Origin: Paenibacillus curdlanolyticus YK9
GTDB taxonomy: Bacteria > Bacillota > Bacilli > Paenibacillales > Paenibacillaceae
Direction: 5' to 3'
DNA: 64,000 nucleotides
Assembly: GCF_000179615.1 (NCBI RefSeq)
Contig: NZ_AEDD01000013.1
Location: 186,001 to 250,000 of the forward strand
Part shown: in pieces, positions 42,674-52,050 of the stretch
How positions within the stretch are numbered: the first letter of the stretch is position 1
How the letters are laid out: every line of letters starts with the position of its first letter
Notes under the pieces: generated by a model
Told to the model about the DNA's origin: nothing
Databases searched by the model: none
The model's input: the letters and a program-made list of their open reading frames with translations, nothing else
Position numbers and translations under genes: made by a program

Positions 42674-44098
42674 CTACTTTATAACGACATATTCCAAGTT
42701 AACCAGCTTGGCGTAGGTTACGATCTGGTCTGTCTTCAGGTTCAAGGATCCGACAGTATGATGGCCGCCGCCATTCTCGATCCAAGCTTTAACGCCATCC
42801 TGGAAGTTTGGCTTCACGCTCCAGAGCACGCGAGCAACAGGAAGATTAGGCGCCGGAACAGTCGGCTCGAATGCGGAAATCTCGTTAATTAGCAATTTAT
42901 AATGCGTGCCTAAATCCACCATGGATACGACGATACCTTCTCCAGCTTTGCCATCAAACACAAGTCGAGCCGGATCTTCACGATTACCGATGCCGAGCGG
43001 GGAGACGATGATTTTGGGCTTAATACTTGCGAAGGACGGGTCTACCTCAAGCATATGGGATTGCAGGATCGCTTCCTGACCTGCTGCCAATTCGTAAGTA
43101 TAATCTTCCATAAAACCTGTATTCTGATGGCGGCTCATCACCTTCATTAAGCGACTAAGAGCAGCGGTTTTCCAGTCACCCTCGCCGGCAAAGCCATAGC
43201 CTTGCTCCATCAGACGTTGAACGGCAAGACCAGGAAGCTGCTTCATGCCATGCAAATCTTCAAATGTCGTCGAGAAGGCATTGTACCCTCTCTCGTCCAA
43301 GAAACGTTTGATGGCAATCTCATAGCTCGCTTGGACTCGAACGCTAGCTTCCCAAACTTCTTTCGGATACGTGCCGTAGTCGAAATCGTAGAGCTCCGCA
43401 TATTGGCCCATCAGGTCATCGATTTCTTGCTCTGCAACGGCATTCACGTAGTGCACAAGGTCGCCGATACCGTAAAAGTCTACTGTCCAACCAAATTGAA
43501 TTTGGGCTTCGACCTTGTCGCCATCCGTTACGCCTACATGGCGCATGTTATCGCCGAAGCGAGCGACTTTGATGTTGAAGCTCTCGTTATACGCAACCGC
43601 AACATCCATCCAATCCGCCAGCTGTTGCTGCACTTCCGGACGTTCCCAGTAGCCTACAACAATTTTATTTTGTTTCTTCAGACGGGCATTGATGAAGCCG
43701 TACTCGCGATCGCCGTGAGCGGCTTGGTTCAGGTTCATGAAGTCCATGTCGATCGTTGCCCAAGGAATGCGCTCATTGAACTGGGTTGCCAAATGAAGCA
43801 AAGGCTTCTGCAGCAACTTCGTGCCGCGAATCCACATTTTCGCTGGCGAGAACGTATGCATCCAAGTGATGACGCCCGCTACTTCATCGCGATAGTTGAT
43901 TTCTTTCACGATGCTTGTAATTTTATCAGCACTGATAGCCAGCTCCTGCAAAACAAGCGGATAAGGAAGTACGCCGCTGTTATTCAAGGCATCCGTCATC
44001 TTCTGTGCATTAGCTTTTACTTCAGCAAGCGCCTCTTCACCGTAAAGCTGTTGCGAACCTACTACGAACCAAAACTGTTTAGCTGTTGCGTCAGACAT
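42674..44098 (-). CDS. araA: L-arabinose isomerase
   Basis: This 474-residue enzyme starts at ATG 44098, nine bases after GAGG; an in-frame ATG at 44107 is fused to the site. It carries the AraA signature throughout: FWFVVGSQQLYGEEAL, GVITWMHTFSPAKMWI, LLHLATQFNERIPW, the catalytic Glu in DLHGMKQLPGL, EGDWKTAALSR, FMEDYTYEL and the C-terminal GGGHHTVGS with the metal His. It converts L-arabinose to L-ribulose in the cytoplasm with Mn2+. It is the last gene of araB-araD-araA, 42 bases behind araD. The operon is controlled by AraR encoded divergently upstream of araB. Confidence 0.96.
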   Translation of the reverse strand: MSDATAKQFWFVVGSQQLYGEEALAEVKANAQKMTDALNNSGVLPYPLVLQELAISADKITSIVKEINYRDEVAGVITWMHTFSPAKMWIRGTKLLQKPLLHLATQFNERIPWATIDMDFMNLNQAAHGDREYGFINARLKKQNKIVVGYWERPEVQQQLADWMDVAVAYNESFNIKVARFGDNMRHVGVTDGDKVEAQIQFGWTVDFYGIGDLVHYVNAVAEQEIDDLMGQYAELYDFDYGTYPKEVWEASVRVQASYEIAIKRFLDERGYNAFSTTFEDLHGMKQLPGLAVQRLMEQGYGFAGEGDWKTAALSRLMKVMSRHQNTGFMEDYTYELAAGQEAILQSHMLEVDPSFASIKPKIIVSPLGIGNREDPARLVFDGKAGEGIVVSMVDLGTHYKLLINEISAFEPTVPAPNLPVARVLWSVKPNFQDGVKAWIENGGGHHTVGSLNLKTDQIVTYAKLVNLEYVVIK

Positions 44099-44140
44099 TC
44101 TAATCATCCTCTTCTATGAAATCAATGCAGAGTAAAGCGA

Positions 44141-44836
44141 TTATTTCTGCCCGTAGTAAGCATCCGTTCCGTGTTTCCGAAGATAGTGCTTATCCAGAAT
44201 GCCTCGCGGCAATTCTTTGGCAAAATGATTCAATTGCCGAGCATATAAATTCATTTTGCAAACCTCCTCCAGCACGACGCTGTTCACGACTGCCGATTTC
44301 GCGTCTTTCCCCCAAGTGAATGGCGCATGTCCATGAAGCAGGACAGCCGGGACGGCCATGATGTCCAGCCCGCGTTCCTCGAAGGTTTCGATGATGACGC
44401 GACCTGTCTCCGCTTCGTATCCCCGGTCGATCTCCGTTTGGCTCAAGAAACGGGCGCAAGGTATATCGCCATAGAAGGTATCCGCATGCGTCGTCCCCAT
44501 GACAGGCACATCCAATCCGGCCTGCGCCCAGATGGTCGCCCAAGTCGAGTGGGTGTGAACGATTCCTCCGATTTCCGAATAGCGCTTGTATAGTACAGCA
44601 TGAGTCGCAGTGTCCGATGAGGGTCTCAACTCTCCTTCGACTACGTTACCGTCAAGATCCACAACGACCATGTCGCTCGCCTTCATCTTCTCGTAGCTGA
44701 CTCCGCTCGGTTTAATGACGAACAGCCCGCTAGCCCGATCGATGGCACTGACATTGCCCCAAGTGAATTTCACCAGTCCGTGCTTTGGGAGATCCAAATT
44801 CGCTTGATATACCTCTTCTTTGAGTTCTTCTAACAA
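44141..44836 (-). CDS. araD: L-ribulose-5-phosphate 4-epimerase
   Basis: This 231-residue class II aldolase-fold enzyme starts at TTG 44836, behind GGGAGGGA that overlaps the end of araB; only 2 bases separate the genes. It has family motifs [26 protein letters not shown], the zinc ligands [27 protein letters not shown] and [12 protein letters not shown]. It converts L-ribulose-5-P to D-xylulose-5-P, feeding the pentose phosphate pathway. The rare TTG start probably tunes translation coupled to araB. Confidence 0.95.
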   Translation of the reverse strand: MLEELKEEVYQANLDLPKHGLVKFTWGNVSAIDRASGLFVIKPSGVSYEKMKASDMVVVDLDGNVVEGELRPSSDTATHAVLYKRYSEIGGIVHTHSTWATIWAQAGLDVPVMGTTHADTFYGDIPCARFLSQTEIDRGYEAETGRVIIETFEERGLDIMAVPAVLLHGHAPFTWGKDAKSAVVNSVVLEEVCKMNLYARQLNHFAKELPRGILDKHYLRKHGTDAYYGQK

Positions 44837-44838
44837 AG

Positions 44839-46461
44839 TTAGTCCCTCCCGTTCTCTAACAGATGGTCTACAGCCGCTTGTTCGATCGCGAGACCCGCTT
44901 GATATCGATGGATGAATGTTTCGAATCCTTTGACATCCGCTGGGTCCGGGGCAATCTCCAGTCCTTTGGCATCCTTAAAGACCCGCTTCTCAAGAAAGTC
45001 CTCCAGGCTCTCTTCTTGCCCCTTGTTGATCATGTATGAAGCCAGAAGCGCCATGCCCCATGCTCCGCCTTCACCAGCCGTAGACATCACCGAGATCGGT
45101 ACGTTCAACGCAGCGGCTAAAGCTTTTTGTCCCACTACAGGGGTTTTGAAGAGGCCACCGTGAGCCAAAATGCTGTCTATCGACACATTTTCGTTCTCGG
45201 TCAGAATATCCATGCCAAGCTTTAACGCTCCAAAAGCAGTGAATAAGTGCGTCCGCATGAAGTTAGCCAGATTAAAGTTGCTTTCAGGCGAACGAACAAA
45301 CAGCGGCCGGCCTTTGTCCATTCCTGTAAGGTGCTCGCCCGAGAGATAACCGTAACTCAGCAGCCCGCCGCCGTCCGGATCGGCTTCGAGAGACTTGTTC
45401 AGCAGCACGCTGAACAATTTGCCAGAATCTACTTTGCGTCCTATAGCTTCGGAGAATTCGCGGAACAATCCCATCCAGGCGTTGAGATCGCTGGAACAGT
45501 TGTTGGCATGCACCATGCCTACTGGGCTGCCGTCTGGCGTCGTAACCCTATCAATCTCGAGATATCGCTTGGATAATTCCTTCTCCAAAACAATCATCGC
45601 AAACACGGAAGTTCCCACGGAAATGTTGCCCGTACGTTTTCTGACACTATTCGTAGCGACCATGCCTGTTCCCGCATCGCCTTCTGGAGGACAAAGGGGA
45701 ATGCCCGGCTGCAGATCCCCGTCTGGATCCAGCATGTTTGCACCCGCTTTCGTAAGTTCGCCAGCATGTTCGCCGGAGAGATGCACCTCGGGAAGAAGAT
45801 CTGCAAGCTTCCATGTAAAGCCTTGGGCCGTGATTAAATCATCGAACTGCTTAACCATCAATGAATTGTAATCATGATTGCATTCATCAATAGGGAAGAT
45901 CCCAGAAGCATCTCCAATGCCTATCGCTTTGTTGCCGGTCAACAGCCAATGGATATATCCCGCTAGTGTTGTTACGAAATCAATGCGAGGCACATGCTCC
46001 TCTTGGTTTACTATCGCTTGGTATAGATGCGCGATGCTCCACCGCTCTGGGATATTAAATTGGAACAATTCTGTGAGGTCCCTTGCTGCCGTACCCGTTG
46101 CTGCGTTGCGCCAAGTCCGAAACGGCACCAGCAGCTTATCCGCGCTATCGAATGCCATATAACCATGCATCATAGCGGAAAAGCCGATTGAGCCCACAGT
46201 ACGAAGGGTGACTCCGTACTTCTGTTCCACTTCTTGCTTCATTTCACGATAAGCGGTTTGAAGGCCGATAATGATTTCCTCCTGGCTGTAAGTCCAGTAC
46301 CCGTCTATTAACCGGTTCTCCCACTCATAGCTTCCCGAAGCGATAGTCTCAAATCGATGATCAATTAGCACCGCTTTGATCCGCGTAGATCCGAACTCGA
46401 TTCCTAGCGCGGTTTCCCCATTGGCTAATGTTTCTTTCATGTCTGCAAGATTCATGTTCAC
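44839..46461 (-). CDS. araB: L-ribulokinase (FGGY family)
   Basis: This 540-residue FGGY carbohydrate kinase starts at GTG 46461, six bases after GAGGGG; ATG 46455 is an alternative. It has ATP- and sugar-binding motifs [55 protein letters not shown] and the C-terminal [20 protein letters not shown] with [12 protein letters not shown]. It phosphorylates L-ribulose made by AraA. It is the first gene of the araBDA operon. A TGTACGTACA operator lies about 80 bases upstream, and an inverted repeat in the leader (46485-46505) may fold in the mRNA. Confidence 0.93.
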   Translation of the reverse strand: MNMNLADMKETLANGETALGIEFGSTRIKAVLIDHRFETIASGSYEWENRLIDGYWTYSQEEIIIGLQTAYREMKQEVEQKYGVTLRTVGSIGFSAMMHGYMAFDSADKLLVPFRTWRNAATGTAARDLTELFQFNIPERWSIAHLYQAIVNQEEHVPRIDFVTTLAGYIHWLLTGNKAIGIGDASGIFPIDECNHDYNSLMVKQFDDLITAQGFTWKLADLLPEVHLSGEHAGELTKAGANMLDPDGDLQPGIPLCPPEGDAGTGMVATNSVRKRTGNISVGTSVFAMIVLEKELSKRYLEIDRVTTPDGSPVGMVHANNCSSDLNAWMGLFREFSEAIGRKVDSGKLFSVLLNKSLEADPDGGGLLSYGYLSGEHLTGMDKGRPLFVRSPESNFNLANFMRTHLFTAFGALKLGMDILTENENVSIDSILAHGGLFKTPVVGQKALAAALNVPISVMSTAGEGGAWGMALLASYMINKGQEESLEDFLEKRVFKDAKGLEIAPDPADVKGFETFIHRYQAGLAIEQAAVDHLLENGRD

Positions 46462-46484
46462 GTAAGTCCCCTCTCTGTTCGTGG

Positions 46485-46505
46485 TTTTCGACTTTCAATC
46501 GAAAA
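46485..46505 (-). repeat. inverted repeat in the araB leader
   Basis: TTTTCGA/TCGAAAA arms with a 7-base loop, between the upstream AraR site and the araB ribosome site. The role is unknown. Confidence 0.35.
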
Positions 46506-46541
46506 CAGGAGCGTCCTCTTACTGACAGCCTCAGTGTATTT

Positions 46542-46557
46542 TTTGTACGTACATTTG
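46542..46557. promoter_or_regulatory. AraR-type operator in front of araB
   Basis: TTTGTACGTACATTTG has the TGTACGTACA centre known for AraR boxes in Bacillales. It lies 81 bases before the araB start, so it should control the araBDA operon. Confidence 0.8.
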
Positions 46558-46707
46558 TCAATATTAATAATTAGTTATACCTACATGTTAGGCATGACGG
46601 TTATACGGCTCCAAAACAACGACGCACTGAGAGTGAGCGTTATACTTGTACCATTGGACTTTTAGACATGTCTCATTCCATTTGCATTCCTTACTGTATG
46701 TGATAAA

Positions 46708-46723
46708 ATATGTACGTACAACT
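46708..46723. promoter_or_regulatory. AraR-type operator in front of araR
   Basis: ATATGTACGTACAACT shares the same 10-base centre as the site before araB, 167 bases away (about 16 helical turns). It directly follows a TAAAAT -10-like element and implies autoregulation of araR. Confidence 0.8.
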
Positions 46724-46753
46724 ATACGGACATCAATGAAAGAAGTGGATGAC

Positions 46754-47851
46754 ATGAAACCAAAATACCAGATCGTAATTGATGATATTAAAAGCAATAT
46801 CCTATCGGGAACTTACAAAGAAGGCGAGAAAATCCCTTCCGAGTACACCATGCAGGAAAGCTACAACGTTAGCCGGCAGACGGTAAGAAAAGCCATTCTG
46901 GCGTTATCGAACGAGGGATTCCTCAGAAGCGAGAAAGGATCAGGCACGTACGTGAGCACTCACTATCGATCCAAAGTGGGTGGAAAAACAATGAATAAAA
47001 CGATTGGCGTTATCACGACCTACATTTCGGATTACATCTTCCCCTCCATTATCCGCGGCATTGAAAGCCGTTTGAATGAAGATAACTTTTCATTATTGTT
47101 AGCCAGCACCAATAACGATATCACCCAAGAAAGAAAAGCTTTAGAAATGATGCTCTCCAATGGCGTGGATGGGCTGATCGTAGAACCTACCAGAAGTAAT
47201 GTTTATAACCCCAATATCGCTTACTACCTGTCTTTTAAAGAGCAGGAAGTGCCGTTCACGATGATCAATGCCTATTATGAAGAGCTGGACGTCCCTTTCT
47301 TCTGTCTAGATGACGTACAATCCAGCTATCTTGCAACGCAGGAGCTGATTGCCAAAGGACATACCCAGATCGGTATCATTGCGAAAATGGATGATTTGCA
47401 AGGAAAGTATAGAATGAAGGGATTTATCAAAGCGCTGGGGGAAGCCAAATTACGATTTAAGCAGGAGCATGCGCTTTCATTCGATACAACGACAAAGTCG
47501 AATCTGTCCGCAAACTTGGAAGTGTACTTACACGACAATCGAGATGAATTGACTGCGCTTGTATGTTACAACGACGAAGTAGGCTTGGAAGTTGTACATG
47601 CGTGCAGAAAATTGGGGATCTCGATACCAGACAAGCTATCTATCATTGGTCAGGATAATTCCTATATTGCCAAAAACGCAAATATTAAACTAACGACGCT
47701 GACACACCCCCAGGAACAGATGGGACGCGACGCAGCGGATTGGATCATTAAGCGTTTACAAGGCAAAAAAGACTTACCCACCAGCACCTACTATCAGCCT
47801 GTATTAATTGAGGGCGAGACCGTAAAGGCGATTGAAAAGGAGGTGGAATAA
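46754..47851 (+). CDS. araR: AraR, GntR/LacI-type arabinose repressor
   Basis: The start is ATG 46754 (MKPKYQIVIDDIKSNIL). The longer open frame runs through the operator and promoter and is rejected. The 365-residue protein has an N-terminal GntR winged helix (residues 1-70: GEKIPSEYTMQESYNVSRQTVRKA, GSGTYVSTH). A C-terminal LacI-type periplasmic-binding-like domain follows (TIGVITTYISDYIFPSIIRG, GHTQIGIIAKMDDLQG, SIIGQDNSYIA). This mixed architecture is diagnostic of AraR. Without arabinose it binds the TGTACGTACA boxes and represses araBDA and itself. It is divergent from araB and convergent with a lipoprotein gene; a shared terminator separates them. Confidence 0.95.
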   Translation: MKPKYQIVIDDIKSNILSGTYKEGEKIPSEYTMQESYNVSRQTVRKAILALSNEGFLRSEKGSGTYVSTHYRSKVGGKTMNKTIGVITTYISDYIFPSIIRGIESRLNEDNFSLLLASTNNDITQERKALEMMLSNGVDGLIVEPTRSNVYNPNIAYYLSFKEQEVPFTMINAYYEELDVPFFCLDDVQSSYLATQELIAKGHTQIGIIAKMDDLQGKYRMKGFIKALGEAKLRFKQEHALSFDTTTKSNLSANLEVYLHDNRDELTALVCYNDEVGLEVVHACRKLGISIPDKLSIIGQDNSYIAKNANIKLTTLTHPQEQMGRDAADWIIKRLQGKKDLPTSTYYQPVLIEGETVKAIEKEVE

Positions 47852-47860
47852 TGACATAAA

Positions 47861-47895
47861 AAATCCACATCCGATTTCCCATCGAATGTGGATTT
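47861..47895. terminator. bidirectional terminator between araR and the lipoprotein gene
   Basis: AAATCCACAT pairs with ATGTGGATTT, with an inner CGAT/ATCG pair. T-rich flanks on both strands. Confidence 0.8.
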
Positions 47896-47901
47896 GGCGT
47901 T

Positions 47902-48273
47902 TTATTTATTGATCTCATCAAGAACTTGATTCAATTCATTAACGGACTTCGTAAGTACTTCTTTATCCAGCGGATCGACGCCGGCGCCTGCTTCAATAAC
48001 ATGCAGCGGGGTTTCAGCTTTCTCGTACAGCTCTTTGGACTTGTCTTTGACGTTGTCCTCGAACTTCGCCCATGCTTCCTCCAGGTTGGCAGCTTCGGTC
48101 TTTGCCTTTGCCGCATCTCCCGCGTCAACCGCTTTTTGGACATCCGTTAAAACGGTCTTCATGTTGCTTACACCGTCGGAAATCTTGTTGTCCTCTTTGT
48201 TTCCGCAAGCCGACAATACGATTGCAGCTGTCAGCATCATTACAACTCCGAACTTCATTCTTAACTTCGACAT
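47902..48273 (-). CDS. small lipoprotein linked to FTR1 iron permease
   Basis: This 123-residue lipoprotein has a signal with lipobox LSAC (Cys about 23), followed by a charged helical domain (DGVSNMKTVLTDVQKAVDAG, NLEEAWAKFEDNVKDKSKELYEK). The same helix pattern (SxWxxxExxVKxKSxxxYxxxExxM) recurs twice in the extracellular part of the FTR1 protein encoded 19 bases upstream, so it looks like a stand-alone copy of that domain. It is the second gene of a Fur-type regulated operon. It probably sits on the outer face of the membrane and helps iron binding or oxidation at the permease; that is inference. Confidence 0.75.
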   Translation of the reverse strand: MSKLRMKFGVVMMLTAAIVLSACGNKEDNKISDGVSNMKTVLTDVQKAVDAGDAAKAKTEAANLEEAWAKFEDNVKDKSKELYEKAETPLHVIEAGAGVDPLDKEVLTKSVNELNQVLDEINK

Positions 48274-48292
48274 GATGAATCCCCCTAATCGT

Positions 48293-49786
48293 TTAAATAT
48301 TTTTTATCTTTAATTGCTTTTGCAATCTAAGATTCTTCATTCGGTTCCAGATGACGATTCCGACGGCCGCAATGAGAAGGAACAGCTGTGGCACGAGTCC
48401 TTCCCAAGTTGGATAAATCGCGAGGAAATCAATCGTCGTTAGACCGCTCACATCCGTCGCCGGAAGCATGCCCGAGAGCTGCAGGCCGTGCACGCCCATG
48501 CCCGCGAACTTAAAGCAAAGGTAGAACACAAGCAAGCTCGAGACGAGGAAGAACGGACGGATCGGTATTTTCACTCCAAACTTCAACATGATGTAGGCGA
48601 CGGCAATTAGGATCAAAACCGCGATGCCAATACCTAAGAGAAGGTTGAAAAGCGAAATCGACGAGGCCATGCCAATCAGGAACAATACCGTTTCGGTGCC
48701 TTCGCGAAACACCGCCAGGAACGCTAAAATCGCAAGTGACCACAAGCTTCCTTTGGCTAGTGCATTTGAGCTCTTTGTCTTGATGTATTGATTCCAATAC
48801 GAGATGTTCGCGTTACTATGCAGCCAGTAGGTCATATAGAGCAGCATAATTGCAGCGAAAATACCAGTGAATCCTGCGATCATAAAGTTGTTCGATCCGA
48901 ACACCCCAGAAGAAAATAGCACTTGAACGATGACTCCGAGAATCAAGCTAACTCCAATTCCAACACCGACGCCGGACCAAATCCATTTGCGTTTGTCTTC
49001 ATGACCCGATTTCTTCAAGTAAGCGAGCAATGCCACAACGACAAGAAGAGCTTCAAGCCCTTCACGCAGCAGGATGGTTACGGCATCCAGCATGTTGTAG
49101 GTGGTTTTGTCGGCAAGCGGCTTCAAGTAGTCGACCATTGTTTCGATCGTCTGCAGGGCTTCCTCCTTTTTCGGAGGATCGTTCGATAGATAAGCATAGG
49201 TAAGCACCATATCTCTTTCGGCATCGCTATAGGCAGATGCGGATTGGGACAAAACAATGCCTTCGATATCGAGCCATGATTCACGGAACTGCTCGATCTC
49301 AGCCTTGGCTTTATCGGTGTCCCCTTGCTCCAACGCTTGCTTGGCTTCATTCAGCAGTCCGATCAGAGAGGAGACGCTCCCCTTCGTGTTCGCAGCTGCT
49401 GGATCTTCTAATGCGTAATCTCCTGCAATAAAACGCTTATTTACATCGGAAAGCTCATTGAGCGCTTTGACGGCATTCGCCTTGTTAACGGGGTCTTGCA
49501 AAAAAATAAATTCAATTTGGCCCATGGCATCCTCAACTTCTTTGTAAGTCGAACGGGATTTCTCCTTGACGCCTTGTTCGATTTCAAACCATTGCGATTT
49601 AAAACCGTCGAATTGGTTCTTCGCTTCAGTAACGTCCTGACCATTCACCAGCGTAATCGCTTTTTCCACTAAAGCATTCGCCTGCTTCACGTTTTCCTCG
49701 GCTGTTTTTCCTGCCGCGAATGCGGAAGATACCTGAAGTCCTAGAAACAGTACAAGCGCAATCACTAGCCCATATCGTATTTTCAC
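48293..49786 (-). CDS. FTR1-family high-affinity iron permease (EfeU-like)
   Basis: This 497-residue membrane protein has a signal peptide (about 1-24, ending SSAFAA) and an extracellular helical region with two repeats (about 25-215). Seven membrane helices follow, carrying the two REXXE iron motifs of the FTR1 family: LLREGLEALLVV (about residue 240) and VFREGTETVLF (about 365). It moves ferric iron across the membrane. A Fur-box-like sequence lies 45-65 bases before the start, so iron starvation should induce it. No EfeO/EfeB gene is visible; the following lipoprotein gene, sharing its extracellular domain, is the only partner. Confidence 0.9.
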   Translation of the reverse strand: MKIRYGLVIALVLFLGLQVSSAFAAGKTAEENVKQANALVEKAITLVNGQDVTEAKNQFDGFKSQWFEIEQGVKEKSRSTYKEVEDAMGQIEFIFLQDPVNKANAVKALNELSDVNKRFIAGDYALEDPAAANTKGSVSSLIGLLNEAKQALEQGDTDKAKAEIEQFRESWLDIEGIVLSQSASAYSDAERDMVLTYAYLSNDPPKKEEALQTIETMVDYLKPLADKTTYNMLDAVTILLREGLEALLVVVALLAYLKKSGHEDKRKWIWSGVGVGIGVSLILGVIVQVLFSSGVFGSNNFMIAGFTGIFAAIMLLYMTYWLHSNANISYWNQYIKTKSSNALAKGSLWSLAILAFLAVFREGTETVLFLIGMASSISLFNLLLGIGIAVLILIAVAYIMLKFGVKIPIRPFFLVSSLLVFYLCFKFAGMGVHGLQLSGMLPATDVSGLTTIDFLAIYPTWEGLVPQLFLLIAAVGIVIWNRMKNLRLQKQLKIKNI

Positions 49787-49830
49787 CGATGCTACACCTC
49801 TATTTTGAATGGTCTTACAAAATTGACATT

Positions 49831-49849
49831 GATAATGATTTTCATGTGC
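49831..49849. promoter_or_regulatory. Fur-box-like site before the FTR1 gene
   Basis: GATAATGATTTTCATGTGC agrees with the Fur consensus GATAATGATAATCATTATC at 14 of 19 positions, including the whole left half. Confidence 0.65.
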
Positions 49850-50070
49850 AATACAATCGAATTATATGAGTTGCCATTCATTTTGTCAATAAAGATAACA
49901 TAGATCTATCAACAAGTTCGTTTTCAATGCTCACTTAAGACAAGACATCTAATGTCAAACCAGCAAAGATGCGGTTTACGCGGCTTCTTAGGCAGATAGT
50001 TTACTCCCGTAAACTCCCAAATATCTGAACTTTACTAGTGGTCAGTTTTCTAATCATAATAGGAAAACGA

Positions 50071-50098
50071 AAAAAGGCCACTCCCCACTGGAGCGACC
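50071..50098 (-). terminator. terminator behind the sigK fragment
   Basis: GGTCGCTCC pairs with GGAGTGGCC (with G-U pairs) around AGTG, followed by TTTTTTCG on the minus strand. It is retained although the gene itself is mostly gone. Confidence 0.7.
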
Positions 50099-50105
50099 TC
50101 GTCAT

Positions 50106-50234
50106 TCACTTCTTCATCTTGTAAAACTCATGATAAAGCTTCGTCAACGCCCGCTTCTCAATCCGGCTCACATAGCTCCGCGAAATCCCCAACTCCTTCG
50201 CGATCTCCCGCTGCGTCCGCTCTTCTCCCCCTCG
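50106..50234 (-). pseudogene. sigK: 3' fragment of sporulation sigma factor sigma-K
   Basis: Forty-one codons, ending in TGA at 50106, encode [17 protein letters not shown] and [19 protein letters not shown], the region 4.2 helix-turn-helix and end of sigma-K. The match to B. subtilis SigK ([24 protein letters not shown]) is nearly exact; sigma-E, F and G differ clearly here. The frame meets a TAG directly upstream (50235-50237), and no upstream sigma coding sequence is present, so nothing functional is made. The junction lies in the conserved C-terminal part. The sigK coding sequence is a known integration target of skin-type prophage elements, so this could be a scar of such an element or of a duplication. 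Confidence 0.8.
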
Positions 50235-50453
50235 CTAACCCCTCAAAATGGATCGACACTGATACACTAAGAAATCTCCATTGGCCGTATCGTTTTAGCC
50301 TGATACCTCGAATCAGCTTGAAGGCGCTAATGAGATGTGAGAACTAAAGAGAACCCTAAAGATTGTAGTACTAGTTTTTTGTTAAAATCGATCACTCAAT
50401 AACAACTATAGAATTTTGAATACTACTAATTAAATGGAAATAAGGTGACTATA

Positions 50454-50699
50454 ATGTCAGCAAAAAAGGACTCAAAAGACCACATCGAGGAAATATTTAT
50501 GCGTGATACTGATCTAGAGTCATTGCGATTAACTGACGCTGAAATGCCTCAAAAAAAAGAAGAGGGTGGATACGAGTACGGCATTGTAAATGCAATTTGT
50601 CAGCCTGGTTACTATAATGACTCATTTCATCTATATGATGCTTATTATCTAATGCTATTTGTATTATCATTAGTAAAAAGATCGCCACATCTCGGATGA
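50454..50699 (+). CDS. small hypothetical protein
   Basis: This 81-residue open frame starts at ATG 50454, with AAGGTGA six bases upstream. It has an acidic N-terminus (HIEEIFMRDTDLESLRLTDAEM) and a hydrophobic end (YYLMLFVLSLVKR). I do not recognise it. The last codons lie in the left arm of a stable hairpin, so the C-terminus may have been created by a deletion that fused a truncated gene to a terminator. It stands alone between two decayed genes. A real product is uncertain. Confidence 0.35.
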   Translation: MSAKKDSKDHIEEIFMRDTDLESLRLTDAEMPQKKEEGGYEYGIVNAICQPGYYNDSFHLYDAYYLMLFVLSLVKRSPHLG

Positions 50700-50718
50700 A
50701 CCAAGTGTGGCGATCTTT
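50677..50718. terminator. hairpin terminator overlapping the end of the small ORF
   Basis: AAAGATCGCCACA pairs perfectly with TGTGGCGATCTTT around 16 bases, giving T-rich ends on both strands. It could end both the small ORF and the decayed gene from the other side. Confidence 0.7.
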
Positions 50719-50760
50719 CATTCATTACTTTTTACCTGTTCATTTCTTTGACCCTATTAA

Positions 50761-51833
50761 TTAATTAGTAACTACAGGTACATTCACATCATCCACATTC
50801 AAATGTCCAAATCCTCCCGTAGCGCTATCCACGATCTTAATGTAGCAGGAAGTTCCTACATAGGAAGCAGCGTTCCATTGAATGCGACTATAAGCTTCAT
50901 TATTACTGCCGGTCGCCTTCAATAATTCCACGCCATCTGAAGCTCGAACAAGGGCGATATACAGGTTATTCAAATCGTTGCCCCCGCCAATCAAGAAGTC
51001 GATCGCTCCAGTTCCCCCAAGCGTAAACGTCTCCGATTTGAGAACGCCGACTTGGCTGTCTCCGCCGTCCTTGTATCCCCACAAATGATAGGATCCGCTT
51101 TGGTTGAATGGACCTCCCCAGCCCCAATTCACATCAGTTGTAACATCTCCTGCGCCAAAGGCATTACCGCTTACAATTGTCCAGCCTGTCAAGTTCCCGC
51201 TCTCGAAATCATGATTGGCCAGTGCGCCAACTATTCCTGTTTTCACTTGCAATGAATTGCTTAAACCCGACAGATTGTTGGCTGCATCAATTGCCTTTAC
51301 GGTGAAAGTATAAGTAGTATTTGCTGTAAGCCCGGTGTCTTTAAAACTTGTCGTTGATGTACTTCCTACCTCTGTACCATTTCTATAAATGCGGTAGCCC
51401 GTCACCCCCACATTATCTGAAGAAGCAGACCATGCTAGTGAAATGGATGTATCCGTCTTACTAGTTGATGACAAGTTGCCAGGGATGGTTGGAGCTGTCG
51501 TATCGATCACGGCAGCACCTGTCGGCACATTCACATCATCCACGTTAAATGACCAAATCCACCTGTAGAGCTGTCTACGATCTTGATATAGCACAACGTT
51601 CCTACATAAGAAGCAGCGTTCCATTGGATTCGATTATAAGCTTCGTTATTAGCTCCGGTTGCCTTCATCAATTCCGCTCCGTCGGAAGCACGAACTAACG
51701 CAACATACAGATTATTGATGTCGTTGCCTCCGCCAATCAGGAAGTCAATCGCTCCTGTACCTCCAAGCGTGAATGTTTCAGACTTGAGCACGCCAACTTG
51801 GCTGTCTCCTCCATTCTTGTATCCCCACAGGTG
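50761..51833 (-). pseudogene. remnant of a secreted modular protein: binding module - FN3 - binding module, frameshifted
   Basis: Two copies of a beta-sandwich module (HLWGYK-GGDSQVGVLKSE, FTLGGTGAIDFLIGGGND, GFGHLNVDDVNVP) flank one FN3 domain (APTIPGNLSSTSKTDTSISL). The upstream copy begins abruptly at HLWG, with unrelated sequence before it. At about 51545 one base is missing: CATTTAACG reads GHLTWMM and stops, where the second copy has GHLNVDDVNV. So the 5' part is deleted and the remainder is out of frame. Such modules are appended to secreted glycoside hydrolases in Paenibacillus (GH32-like enzymes come to mind, unproven). The enzyme part is gone. The downstream 287-residue frame has no ribosome site of note. 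Confidence 0.75.
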
Positions 51834-52050
51834 TTTCCTTATACTAATTTGGAAACGTTTCAAATTCAATCAGAATAAAGTAGCGGGCATTAAGGGAATA
51901 ACTCGAATGAAGTCGCAAGAAATTTAAAGATGAATAAATCGAATTTGATTGCTTTATTATTGCCTAGTATATGGAACCCTTTCTTTTATATAAATTAATA
52001 CTCTGCAATAGTGGGGGCAAGCCATCGTCGTATATCATACCAGCGAATTC

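Larger units (their letters stand above)
49787..50105 (-). other. intergenic region upstream of the FTR1 gene
   Basis: AT-rich non-coding DNA containing the Fur-type box and, at its far end, the terminator of the sigK remnant. No further gene is seen. Confidence 0.55.

Noticed and set aside
43202-44119. A 305-codon plus-strand open frame opposite araA
   Set aside because: It mirrors the highly conserved araA gene, has no ribosome site and no recognisable product; it is a shadow frame.
46646-46753. 36-codon N-terminal extension of AraR
   Set aside because: It lies over the promoter and AraR operator; the GntR domain begins right at the 46754 ATG.
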